A stretch of DNA of 42,290 nt from Bacteroidia bacterium (GCA_025454975.1 JALONK010000029.1:1-42290); one strand, 5' to 3'. Numbered from the stretch's first letter, positions 26,301 through 34,564 are shown. Notes: generated from the sequence alone by a model not told the origin. Program-made: numbers and translations.

Positions 26301-27380
26301 ATGATAAAAGGTAAAATCAAATCACTTAATTCAAAATACTTTCCTCAGCATTTATTTTATGCTCCTGAATGGCTAGTGCTTGGTGTAAATAATGCCTGCA
26401 ATTTACACTGTAAAATGTGTGATGTGGGTGTCGGATATACTTCAAGCAACTTTGCCACTAACCTTTTAGGAAGTAAACCATTAAATATGCCTATTGATTT
26501 GTTGAAAAAAGTAATTGATGAAACTGCAACCTATTTTCCACATACTAAATTGGGATATGCTTCAACTGAACCATTGGTTTATACCTACTTGGAAGAATCA
26601 TTAAAGTATGCACAATATAAAAACCTGTATACTGCCATAACCACTAATGCATTAGTTTTACCACAAAAGGCTAAAATGCTTTGTGAAGCAGGATTAAACG
26701 AGATTTCAATTTCTTTAGATGGTACACAAAATGTACATAATGAAATTAGAGGCAATGCCAAATCTTTTCAGCAAGCTATAAAAGGTATTGAAGCCTTATT
26801 GGAAGAAAAGAATACGCCTGACATTTCAGTTTATTTTGTAATTACCGAGTGGAACATTGATGAAATGGTAACTTTTGCCGAATTTTTTAAACCATATCCA
26901 TTAAAGCGATTAGGATTTATGCATACCAATTTCACCACTAAAGCCGGTGCTGAATTACATAATTCAATTTGGGGTGAACACTATCATGCTACTTTATCAA
27001 ATACACAAGAGATAAACGTAGAGCAAATGAATTTGCCTCACTTAATGGGGATTATAAATAAGATTAAACAAAGCCAATATCCTTATGAGATTACCTTCTC
27101 GCCTAATATTACCTCACTTCAAGCTTTAGAGAAATATTATTTGAAGCCTGAATTGTTCTATGGAAATAAATGCCATGATGTAAATAGAAATATCATGATA
27201 AAATCAGATGGATCAGTGATTCCATCACATGGAAGATGTTATAACCTTACCATCGGTAATCTTTATCAACAAAACTTAAAAGAAGTATGGAACAGCGACA
27301 TAATTAAAAAACTAAGAACAGATTTAAATAAAGCAGGCGGTTTATTTCCTGCGTGCAGCCGCTGCTGTAGCGCTTTGTAA
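26301..27380 (+). CDS. Radical SAM protein with SPASM-like C-terminal cluster domain
   Basis: The 4Fe-4S/SAM motif is Cys33-x3-Cys37-x2-Cys40 in NNACNLHCKMCDVG. The partial TIM-barrel continues with YASTEPLVYTYLEE, TTNALVL and ISLDGTQNVHNEIRG, a common radical SAM layout. The C-terminus has a Cys in GNKCHDVNRN, another in SDGSVIPSHGRCYN, TIGNLYQQNLKEVWNS, and a final CSRCCSAL, which is a SPASM/twitch-type auxiliary cluster region. SPASM enzymes modify peptides, sugars or other small molecules. It has no B12 domain, unlike the three other radical SAM genes downstream. The gene follows the CxxCH lipoprotein by 8 bases and precedes the next radical SAM gene by 75 bases. Substrate unknown. Confidence 0.88.
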   Translation: MIKGKIKSLNSKYFPQHLFYAPEWLVLGVNNACNLHCKMCDVGVGYTSSNFATNLLGSKPLNMPIDLLKKVIDETATYFPHTKLGYASTEPLVYTYLEESLKYAQYKNLYTAITTNALVLPQKAKMLCEAGLNEISISLDGTQNVHNEIRGNAKSFQQAIKGIEALLEEKNTPDISVYFVITEWNIDEMVTFAEFFKPYPLKRLGFMHTNFTTKAGAELHNSIWGEHYHATLSNTQEINVEQMNLPHLMGIINKIKQSQYPYEITFSPNITSLQALEKYYLKPELFYGNKCHDVNRNIMIKSDGSVIPSHGRCYNLTIGNLYQQNLKEVWNSDIIKKLRTDLNKAGGLFPACSRCCSAL

Positions 27381-27455
27381 CTAAAGATGTTAGTTTTAGT
27401 GCTAAATAGTTTTTAATTATATTGCAACTTAAATTTCGATAATATACCTACATTC

Positions 27456-28952
27456 ATGTCAACCGTCCTTTTATTTAATCCAAGAAGTGCAAATTTTAAA
27501 TTCCGAATTCCTAATTCAGTTTTGCAAATAGCTGCCTCTATTGATGGATTATATTCCTGGACAATAGTAGATGGAAACCGAGAATATAAACCATATGATA
27601 AGTTGTTGGCTTCGATAACTCCTCAAACAAAATTTGTTGGATTTACTGTTATGCCGGGGCCACAACTAAAAGAGGCCATCCCTTTTGCAAAAAAACTTAA
27701 ATCATTATATCCTCACATAAAAATGATATGGGGAGGTTATTTTGCATCAAATCAATATAAAGCTGTGTTACAGTCGGGGTTTGTTGATTATGTGATTAAT
27801 GGCCCGGGTGATTATGCATTTCCTGCTTTATTACAAGCCTTAGAACTTAATCAACCTATTCATGATATCGAAAATTTAATTTATATACATAACGGTGAAA
27901 TATTTAAGACAAAAAAAGCAGAGTTGGTAAATTATGACAACCTTAAACCGTTGCCATATGATAAATTAAATCAACAATATGATATTGAAAAATATCTTGG
28001 AAAAACATACCTCGGCGAAAAAACATTAGCTTACCATAGCAGTTTCGGTTGCCCATTTACCTGTTCATTTTGTGCAGTCGTGCCTATTTATAATGCCAAG
28101 TGGAAAGCAAAATCAGCCTTAGGTGTTTATCATGATATTAAATATATAAAAGATAAATGGGGGGCAAATGCTGTTGAATTTCATGATAACAATTTTTTCG
28201 TATCAGAGAAAAGGGTAATTGAGTTTTGTGAATTGATAAAGGATGAAAATATAATTTGGTGGGGCGAAGGAAGAATTGATACTATAAATAAATATAAAGA
28301 TTCAACTTTAGCTTTAATGAGGGAATCGGGTTGTAAAATGATATTTTTTGGAGCAGAAACCGGAAACGATGAGGTACTTAAAAAAATGGATAAGGGTGGT
28401 ACACAAACCGGTCAACAAATAATTGACTTTGCTGCACGTATGAAAAGGTTTAACATTATTCCCGAATATTCATTCGTGCTTGGAACACCCGCCGATACGC
28501 AGGAAGAAGTAATGAAACAGATAGATTTTGATATCAACTTTATCAAGAAAATCAAAGAAGTTAATCCCGCTACCGAAATAATCATCTATGTATATAGTCC
28601 GGTCCCTACTGAAGGATCTGATATGTATAATAAAGTTTTGGAGAGTGGATTCAAATTTCCCCAAAAACTTGAAGATTGGCTATCTAATGATTGGGAAAAT
28701 TTTGACCTGCGTAAAAATCCGCTTACACCATGGCTTACCCCTAGTATGATAAATAAAATCAAGAATTTTGAAACTGTATTAAATGCATATTACCCAACAG
28801 AAACTGATATTAGGCTTAAGAAGTATCAACGCTTAATTTTAAAAGCAATCTCTTTTATAAGGTACAAATTAAATTGGTACAAATTTCCTTATGAAATTAA
28901 AGCATTACACATTTGGTGGAAATATCGTCAGCCTGAAACACAAGGATTTTAA
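27456..28952 (+). CDS. B12-binding-domain radical SAM protein (BchE-like family), copy 1
   Basis: 498 residues. The N-terminal ~150 residues form a Rossmann-like cobalamin-binding domain (VLLFNPRSANFKFRIP, VGFTVMPGPQLKEAIPFAKKL, MIWGGYFASN, VINGPGD), without the DxHxxG histidine used in classical B12 binding. The radical SAM motif is Cys199-x3-Cys203-x2-Cys206 in FGCPFTCSFCAV. It continues with EFHDNNFFVS, WWGEGRID, FFGAETGNDEVLKKMDKG and YSFVLGTPADTQEE, typical of this family. Members methylate unreactive carbons or rearrange rings. Its stop shares one base with the methyltransferase start. It is the most divergent of the three B12-type copies here. Confidence 0.9.
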   Translation: MSTVLLFNPRSANFKFRIPNSVLQIAASIDGLYSWTIVDGNREYKPYDKLLASITPQTKFVGFTVMPGPQLKEAIPFAKKLKSLYPHIKMIWGGYFASNQYKAVLQSGFVDYVINGPGDYAFPALLQALELNQPIHDIENLIYIHNGEIFKTKKAELVNYDNLKPLPYDKLNQQYDIEKYLGKTYLGEKTLAYHSSFGCPFTCSFCAVVPIYNAKWKAKSALGVYHDIKYIKDKWGANAVEFHDNNFFVSEKRVIEFCELIKDENIIWWGEGRIDTINKYKDSTLALMRESGCKMIFFGAETGNDEVLKKMDKGGTQTGQQIIDFAARMKRFNIIPEYSFVLGTPADTQEEVMKQIDFDINFIKKIKEVNPATEIIIYVYSPVPTEGSDMYNKVLESGFKFPQKLEDWLSNDWENFDLRKNPLTPWLTPSMINKIKNFETVLNAYYPTETDIRLKKYQRLILKAISFIRYKLNWYKFPYEIKALHIWWKYRQPETQGF

Positions 28953-29620
28953 TGTATAAATTGATAAAATATTTTGTTTCGATTTTTATTAATCCTTTTC
29001 TAACTGCTTATTTGAAAAATGACAGGTGGTATAAATATGGACCTATAAAAATACTAATAAAACAAGGTGTTTTTCATCCTTCTTTTTTCTTTAGTACCAA
29101 GTTCTTACTTACCGAGGTTAAAAAATTACCCCTCGCAGATAAGAGACTATTAGAACTAGGAGCGGGTAGTGGATTAATATCTTTTTATACGGCCCGGGTA
29201 GGAGCCCATGTTACTGCTACTGATATTAGTGAAAGGGCAATTGAGGGATTGAAATTTAATCAACATCGGTTAAACTTACCAATTACAATTATAAAGTCTG
29301 ACCTGTTTCAAAAAATTCCCCTGTGTGCATTTGATATAGTGGTTATTAATCCTCCTTATTATCCTAAAAATCCAACTCATGAATCACAATTTGCATGGTA
29401 TTGCGGCAACGATTTTCAATATTTCAAACACTTGTTTAATCAACTTAAACCTTACCTGCATTCTTCAAGTATAGTATATATGTCACTGTCTCAAGATTGT
29501 CAAATCAACGTTATTCAAGAAATTGCTGCAACTGCCGGTTTCTATTTTGAAACACAAAAAGAAAAGCGTTTATTGTGGGAAGTAAATTATATTTATAGCA
29601 TCAAAGCTAAGGCTCATTGA
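28952..29620 (+). CDS. SAM-dependent methyltransferase with NPPY motif (HemK/MTQ2-like)
   Basis: 222 residues. The SAM site is visible as LLELGAGSGLISFYTAR (motif I) and VTATDISERAIEGLKFN (acidic loop), then SDLFQKIPLCAFDIVVINPPYYP (motif IV). NPPY marks enzymes that methylate a planar amide or exocyclic nitrogen, as in PrmC/HemK and DNA adenine enzymes. The N-terminal 45 residues (KLIKYFVSIFINPFLTAYLK) are basic and partly hydrophobic, perhaps a peripheral membrane contact. It is coupled to both neighbours, sharing one base with the radical SAM stop before it and four with the nucleotidyltransferase after it. It therefore probably acts on a small molecule of this pathway rather than on release factors. 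Confidence 0.87.
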   Translation: MYKLIKYFVSIFINPFLTAYLKNDRWYKYGPIKILIKQGVFHPSFFFSTKFLLTEVKKLPLADKRLLELGAGSGLISFYTARVGAHVTATDISERAIEGLKFNQHRLNLPITIIKSDLFQKIPLCAFDIVVINPPYYPKNPTHESQFAWYCGNDFQYFKHLFNQLKPYLHSSSIVYMSLSQDCQINVIQEIAATAGFYFETQKEKRLLWEVNYIYSIKAKAH

Positions 29621-30570
29621 GTAAGGTTGAATCATATATTGCCCCACAGGAAATAACATCTTCCGAAATTAAAATACTAAAAGCAGTATTGTATTTTAAT
29701 ATTTTCAATCATCCACTTTCAATACAAGAAATCATAAGATTTAGTGAATTATCCAACACTGAAATTAATGACTTACCAGCCCTGTTACAAAATTTAATTT
29801 CTCGAAATTTTCTTTTTGAAATTAATGGATATTATTTGATCAACAATCAACCGTTATTTGTTCAGCGACGTTTGGAAGGTCAACATTTAGCTAAACGATA
29901 TTTAACACGTGCAATCTTGGTATCTCGAATAATATCATGGTTCCCATTTGTTAGAGGGGTAATGATTTCAGGCTCCCTTTCTAAAGATTATATGGATGCA
30001 GGTTCAGATATTGATTATTTTATCGTAACAGAAAAAGGCCGACTTTGGGTTTGCCGAAGTATCTTAGCCTTGCTACGTAAAGTTATGATTGGTCCCATGC
30101 GTAAATATTTCTGTATTAATTATTTTGTTGCTATTGATGCCTTGCAAATACCTGATCAAAATATTTTTACTGCAACAGAAATTGTAACAGTATATCCAAC
30201 TTATGGAATAGATGTATATCAACTATTACAACACTCGAATCAATGGACAAAGCAATATTTACCCAATGCCGAAGTACGTGTTGTTGATATAAATAGTAAG
30301 AAATATGTGTTAAGTCTAAAATCATTATTTGAATGGATTTTCAGTGGCTCGCTTGGCGAACGGTTAGATACATATTTATTTAAATTAATGCTTAAACGCT
30401 GGAAGAATAGGTACAATCATTTTGACGAAAGTGAATTCGATGTTAATATGCGTACTAAAAAGAATATTGCTAAGCAACATGAAAAAGGACATCAGTTCGT
30501 GATTTTGCAAAAATATAAATCACAAATAGATGTATTTGAACAACAACATGGAATAAAATTGAATGGCTAA
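29617..30570 (+). CDS. Winged-helix plus nucleotidyltransferase (MNT-type) protein
   Basis: 317 residues. Residues ~15-80 look like a winged helix (SSEIKILKAVLYFNIFNHPLS, then LLQNLISRNFLFEINGYYLI). The pol-beta-type nucleotidyltransferase core follows: Gly119-Ser120 in MISGSLSKDYMDAGSDIDYFIV, with the metal-binding Asp131 and Asp133. The C-terminal ~170 residues have some amphipathic and hydrophobic segments but no known domain. Such enzymes transfer NMP groups to small molecules or proteins; the winged helix could contact nucleic acid or be structural. The start is a TTG that overlaps the methyltransferase stop (TTGA), and its end overlaps the next radical SAM gene by 8 bases. The substrate is unknown. 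Confidence 0.82.
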   Translation: MSKVESYIAPQEITSSEIKILKAVLYFNIFNHPLSIQEIIRFSELSNTEINDLPALLQNLISRNFLFEINGYYLINNQPLFVQRRLEGQHLAKRYLTRAILVSRIISWFPFVRGVMISGSLSKDYMDAGSDIDYFIVTEKGRLWVCRSILALLRKVMIGPMRKYFCINYFVAIDALQIPDQNIFTATEIVTVYPTYGIDVYQLLQHSNQWTKQYLPNAEVRVVDINSKKYVLSLKSLFEWIFSGSLGERLDTYLFKLMLKRWKNRYNHFDESEFDVNMRTKKNIAKQHEKGHQFVILQKYKSQIDVFEQQHGIKLNG

Positions 30571-31996
30571 AATATTTATTACTCACTCTTACTTTTTAAG
30601 GTTTGATGCCAAGCAATGGGAGAATCAACAGCCCTATGCTCCTTTAGCAACGTTATATGTTGCTTCAGTATTACGTAATGCTGGTAATGAGGTGTTCTTT
30701 TACGACGTCATGTTTAATGAAACTGTTGAGCAAATGGAAAAAGTTTTAACACAACAACAACCTGATGTATTTATTATTTGTGATGATGGATTTAATTATT
30801 TAACAAAAATGTGTCTTACCAATATGAGACACGCCGCTTATGAAATGATAGGATTGGCAAAGAAATATGCCTGTCAAGTAATAATATCCAGTTCCGATTC
30901 AACCGACCACTCTGCTTCATATTTAGATAAAGGTGCTGATTTTATTGTTATTGGAGAGGCTGAACAAACCATGCTGTTACTTGTTCAAGCCATCAATGAT
31001 AAGCAGCCAATTTTTAATGAAATTCAAGGGCTAAGATTCCTACACAATAATCAACTTATCAGCACACCAAAAAGAGAGAATCTTAAAGATTTAGATACGC
31101 TGCCAATGCCCGCTTGGGATTTGGTTAATATCGAATCCTACAAACAACGTTGGTTAGCGAAAAAAGGTTACTTCTCAATGAATATTGGAACTACTAGAGG
31201 TTGTCCGTTTAAATGTAATTGGTGCGCAAAACCAATTTATGGACAACGTTATAATTCGCGTTCACCTCAACATGTAATATCTGAAATACAATATTTACAA
31301 CAACAGTTTGGTGTTCAACATATCTGGTTCTGTGATGATATTTTTGGCTTAAAACCTAAATGGACCAATGAATTTTCCACCTTAATTAAACAAGAACAAA
31401 TTATAATCCGATTTAAAATTCAATCAAGAGTTGACTTGCTATTGGAGGAAAATAATATAGTTGCATTAGCTCAAGCAGGTTGTGATGAAGCATGGGTTGG
31501 TGCTGAAAGTGGCTCTCAAAAAATTCTCGACGCCATGGATAAAGGTACGCAAGTTCAACAAATTTACGAGGCAACAGGATTAATGAAAAAATTTGGCATA
31601 AAACCCTGTTTTTTTCTTCAGTTTGGATACCTGAATGAGACGTATGAAGATATAAAATTAACCTTAAAAATGGTATATGAACTGATGCCTTACGATATAG
31701 GCATCTCAGTTTCTTATCCTTTACCGGGAACAAAATTTTACGATATGGTAAAGGATCAGTTAAAAGGGAAAACCAATTGGACAGATTCTGATGAATTAGC
31801 CATGATGTTTAATAGCACATATCCGGGCGAATTTTATAAAAAACTACAACGTTATGTGCATAGTGAATACCGTAAACGTAAAGCAATCAAGGCTTGGCAA
31901 CAACATCGTGATATAAAAAAAGTATTGTCATTATTGTTTAGAATTCCACAAACCATTAAGTTAAAAGCGCAGGTACTCCGATATGTAAAACTCTAA
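30563..31996 (+). CDS. B12-binding-domain radical SAM protein (BchE-like family), copy 2
   Basis: 477 residues. The N-terminal cobalamin-binding-like domain runs to ~190 (FITHSYFLRFDAKQWENQQP, then GADFIVIGEAEQTM). The cluster motif is Cys214-x3-Cys218-x2-Cys221 in TTRGCPFKCNWCAKPIYG. Other family blocks are WFCDDIFGLKPKW, WVGAESGSQKILDAMDKG, FFLQFGYLNETYED and SVSYPLPGTKFYD, and a C-terminal MFNSTYPGEFYKKLQRYVHSEY block like that of BchE. The B12 lower-ligand histidine motif is absent, as in most BchE-like proteins. It starts 8 bases inside the nucleotidyltransferase gene. Its closest relative in the window is the next gene, so the pair arose by duplication. Reaction unknown. Confidence 0.9.
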   Translation: MAKIFITHSYFLRFDAKQWENQQPYAPLATLYVASVLRNAGNEVFFYDVMFNETVEQMEKVLTQQQPDVFIICDDGFNYLTKMCLTNMRHAAYEMIGLAKKYACQVIISSSDSTDHSASYLDKGADFIVIGEAEQTMLLLVQAINDKQPIFNEIQGLRFLHNNQLISTPKRENLKDLDTLPMPAWDLVNIESYKQRWLAKKGYFSMNIGTTRGCPFKCNWCAKPIYGQRYNSRSPQHVISEIQYLQQQFGVQHIWFCDDIFGLKPKWTNEFSTLIKQEQIIIRFKIQSRVDLLLEENNIVALAQAGCDEAWVGAESGSQKILDAMDKGTQVQQIYEATGLMKKFGIKPCFFLQFGYLNETYEDIKLTLKMVYELMPYDIGISVSYPLPGTKFYDMVKDQLKGKTNWTDSDELAMMFNSTYPGEFYKKLQRYVHSEYRKRKAIKAWQQHRDIKKVLSLLFRIPQTIKLKAQVLRYVKL

Positions 31997-32042
31997 TTTG
32001 GATTATTGGTGATTTAAACGAGATGGTTTAATAAGGATTGAT

Positions 32043-32050
32043 TACATTTG
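32043..32050 (+). promoter_or_regulatory. Candidate internal -7 element before the last radical SAM gene
   Basis: TACATTTG matches TAnnTTTG exactly in the 64-base gap between two radical SAM genes. The ATG follows 10 bases after it, so the transcript would have a very short leader. No clear TTG is placed at -33, so the call is weak. Confidence 0.35.
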
Positions 32051-32060
32051 TTTTATCATC

Positions 32061-33446
32061 ATGAGAATAGTATTAACGCACGGATATTTTTTAAAAGAAG
32101 ACGCAAAAGAACAAGAAATTATGCGCCCATATATTCCATTGGGTATTCTATATATTTCTGCTTGGCTTCAAAAACATGGTTACGATAATGATATATTTGA
32201 TAGTACCTTCCAAAGTTTCGAACAACAACAACAATTTATATTAGAGAAAAAGCCTGATGTAATTGGCGTATATACAAACTTAATGACGAAATTAAATGTG
32301 TTGCGACTTGTTCAATTTGTAAAGAGTAAACCCGAGCTATCACACACAAAAATTGTATTAGGTGGCCCCGAAGTTCGCAACCACATGAAAAACTTTTTAA
32401 GCTATGGCGCTGATGCTATAGTACTTGGCGAAGGTGAAGAAACAATGCTGGAGATTGTACAATACTTTAATCAAAAATTGGATAAGAATATTCATGAAAT
32501 TGACGGAATTGCATTTCTAAGTGAAACAGGTGAATGTGTACAAAATAAAGAACGTGCAAAGTTGAAGGAGCTATCTGATTTGCCTTTTCCCAACCGTAAT
32601 AAAGTAAATCTTCAATTATATTTTGATGCATGGAAACAAAAACATGGCACAAGTGCTATTTCTATCAATACCATGCGCGGATGTCCTTATACATGCAAGT
32701 GGTGCAGCCGCGCAGTATACGGTCAAAGCTACAGACGGCGTAGTGCTAAAAATGTTGTTGATGAGATGGTATGGATTAAACAAAACTATGAAGTTGATAC
32801 CATTTGGTTCGTTGATGATGTATTCACCGTTAGTCATAAGTGGTTAAAAGAATTTAAAGAAGCATTACAAGCGGCCAATATTCAATTTCCTTATGAATGT
32901 ATTACTCGCGCTGATAGAATGAATGAAGAAGTAATTCAAGACCTTAAAGCTTCCGGATGCTTCAGGGTTTGGATTGGGGCAGAAAGTGGTTCACAAAAGG
33001 TAATAGATTTAATGGATAGACGTGTGGATGTGAACAAAGTGCGTGAAATGATACAACGCTCACAAGCTAATGGTATACAAGCAGGAACATTTATTATGGT
33101 TGGCTATCCGGGCGAAACAGAAGAAGATATTTTTGAAACTGTTAATCATTTGAAAGTTTCAAATCCAGATATTTTTACGATAACCGTAGCCTATCCAATA
33201 AAAGGTACCCCGCTTTATGAAGAAGTTGAAGATAGATTTATTGCTGATTTACCTTGGGAAAAAAGTACTGATCGAGATATTGATTTTAAACGTACTTATT
33301 CACGCAAATATTATAACCATGCTGTAAGCATGATTATTAATGAGGTAAACGCTTTTAAAGCAAAACAAAGGGGGGAGCATTTAAATTATCATAAACTTAA
33401 ACTAAAAGCCATAACCCAACGTGGCAAAATGCTTTTAACAAAATAA
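32061..33446 (+). CDS. B12-binding-domain radical SAM protein (BchE-like family), copy 3
   Basis: 461 residues, collinear with copy 2: VLTHGYFLKEDAKEQEIMRP at the start matches that protein's start in pattern. The B12-like domain has IVLGGPEVRNHMKNFLSYGAD and VLGEGEETM. The radical SAM cysteines are Cys208, Cys212 and Cys215 in RGCPYTCKWCSRAVYGQ. Further blocks are WFVDDVFTVSHKWLKEF, WIGAESGSQKVIDLMDRR, FIMVGYPGETEEDI, TVAYPIKGTPLYEEV and the C-terminal FKRTYSRKYYNHAVS. All domain features are intact. It is the last gene of the block, 64 bases after copy 2, and may have its own promoter. No hairpin terminator is clear downstream. Confidence 0.9.
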   Translation: MRIVLTHGYFLKEDAKEQEIMRPYIPLGILYISAWLQKHGYDNDIFDSTFQSFEQQQQFILEKKPDVIGVYTNLMTKLNVLRLVQFVKSKPELSHTKIVLGGPEVRNHMKNFLSYGADAIVLGEGEETMLEIVQYFNQKLDKNIHEIDGIAFLSETGECVQNKERAKLKELSDLPFPNRNKVNLQLYFDAWKQKHGTSAISINTMRGCPYTCKWCSRAVYGQSYRRRSAKNVVDEMVWIKQNYEVDTIWFVDDVFTVSHKWLKEFKEALQAANIQFPYECITRADRMNEEVIQDLKASGCFRVWIGAESGSQKVIDLMDRRVDVNKVREMIQRSQANGIQAGTFIMVGYPGETEEDIFETVNHLKVSNPDIFTITVAYPIKGTPLYEEVEDRFIADLPWEKSTDRDIDFKRTYSRKYYNHAVSMIINEVNAFKAKQRGEHLNYHKLKLKAITQRGKMLLTK

Positions 33447-33483
33447 AGTTAACATCTATTTATCTTTTATTTGGGACTTTTAA

Positions 33484-33546
33484 CGGGCTGTTCATTGCAA
33501 GTCCTCGCTCGTTCCTCCCTGTGGGCTTTCCATTTCCATCCCTAAG
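33484..33546. repeat. Degenerate GGGCT...CCT tandem unit, likely dispersed Bacteroidota intergenic repeat
   Basis: Two related units lie in direct order: GGGCTGTTCATTGCAAGTCC at 33484-33503 and GGGCTTTCCATTTCCATCCC at 33523-33542, sharing GGGCT, CATT and the CC end. The base composition is much richer in G and C than the flanks. From memory, similar GGGCTnTCCnnT..ATCCCTA segments recur between genes in many Bacteroidota genomes. Whether copies exist elsewhere in this genome cannot be seen here. Confidence 0.5.
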
Positions 33547-33776
33547 CCTAAATACTCTGTACCACATCATGAGCTAATAATTTATAAAATAAACTTACCA
33601 AGGTAAATAGCCATTTATTGATAAGATTTTATTCAGCTCTAACCTCCACGTATCACATATTAATCTGTTTTATTTTCACCCATCCGTCTTACTTAATAAT
33701 CTTTATCAATTATTTAAATATCTAACAAAATCAATAAGTCTTTTCTCTCATAATTTACCCTTTAGCCATTTTATAT

Positions 33777-33799
33777 AAGCTATATAAATTATATAGCTT
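33777..33799. promoter_or_regulatory. 11-bp perfect inverted repeat upstream of the SatD gene
   Basis: AAGCTATATAA, a single central A, then TTATATAGCTT. The arms are exact reverse complements. It ends 72 bases before the SatD ATG. With one central base it cannot form a good RNA hairpin, so a dimeric-protein operator is more likely. The HTH-bearing SatD protein itself is a natural candidate to bind it. Confidence 0.45.
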
Positions 33800-33871
33800 T
33801 ATTATAAGCCATTAAACTTATATTATTATATTATAATACATTAACCTTATATTGCTTAAAATTTATTTACA

Positions 33872-34555
33872 ATGAAAGCAGTAATAACCGGCGATATTAT
33901 TCAATCAACAAAAATGACCGCTAGTCAGCGCATATCCTTAATAAAATACTTAGAAAATGCCCTATATAATTGGAGTAAAGACTATAACTTTCAATATGAA
34001 ATATATCGTGGTGATAGTTTTCAGTGTTTACTTAATCACCCTTTATATGCATTAAGAGTAGCGTTACAGGTAAAAACGTATATAAGAGGATTAAATCCAA
34101 ATTCAGTCTATAAATTAAGCGCCGAAAAACAACCATCAAAAGTACAAACCATGATATACCCAATCTGGATGTTTGATATACGACTGGCTATTGGCATTGG
34201 CGAAGTAGAAGGAAAAACAAGGTCTCTTCGAATTGCAAATGGAAACGCATTTTTGCTGTCGGGTCGAAGCCTGGATAGTTTAAAAAGAATAAAACAAACT
34301 TTAGGTATCGCATCAAATGATGTTTTCCAAGTTGAACTGGATACCGAATTCTATTTATTAGACCATATTATAAGCAAAACTACTGCCTTGCAATCAGAAG
34401 TAATCTGTTTAAAACTACTTGGTTATCCCGAAATCGAAATTGCTAAGATGTTAGGAATCGCACAATCGGCTGTTAACCAACGTTCAAACAAAGGTGGCTG
34501 GAATGCCATTGCAAAAATGGTCAGGCGTTATGAAAGTATATACCATTCCAAATAA
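33872..34555 (+). CDS. SatD-family protein: cyclase-like N-terminal half plus C-terminal HTH
   Basis: 227 residues. The start MKAVITGDIIQSTKM is characteristic of the SatD family, named from an acid-tolerance locus in streptococci; its biochemical role is not known to me. In pattern the N-terminal half resembles class III nucleotide cyclases: Asp8 in TGDIIQS, Asp48 in YRGDSFQCLL, RLAIGIGEVEG (104-114) like the cyclase RxGIxxGxV strand, and GNAFLLSGRSLD (124-135) like GxAVNxAARL. The C-terminal ~55 residues form an HTH (SEVICLKLLGYPEIEIAKMLGIAQSAVNQR) of the sigma-region-4/LuxR kind. The DUF3307 gene follows after 9 bases, a recurrent pairing as I recall. The cyclase comparison is mine and untested; catalytic activity is not assured. 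Confidence 0.8.
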   Translation: MKAVITGDIIQSTKMTASQRISLIKYLENALYNWSKDYNFQYEIYRGDSFQCLLNHPLYALRVALQVKTYIRGLNPNSVYKLSAEKQPSKVQTMIYPIWMFDIRLAIGIGEVEGKTRSLRIANGNAFLLSGRSLDSLKRIKQTLGIASNDVFQVELDTEFYLLDHIISKTTALQSEVICLKLLGYPEIEIAKMLGIAQSAVNQRSNKGGWNAIAKMVRRYESIYHSK

Positions 34556-34564
34556 ATTCAAAAT

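Larger units (their letters stand above)
33447..33871. other. Non-coding gap with repeat remnant and AT-rich operator-like palindrome
   Basis: 425 bases without a credible gene. The first part holds a GC-richer repeat (33484-33546) that stands out from its surroundings. The last ~150 bases are extremely AT-rich and contain an 11-bp perfect inverted repeat (33777-33799), probably marking the control region of the SatD gene. I see no tRNA or RNA gene. Confidence 0.6.

Noticed and set aside
26301-33446. RiPP biosynthesis cluster
   Set aside because: No short precursor-peptide frame, leader-recognition domain, peptidase or exporter was found between the radical SAM genes.
33484-33546. tRNA-like or small structured RNA
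   Set aside because: The G/C-rich segment cannot be folded by eye into a cloverleaf and is better explained as two direct repeat units.
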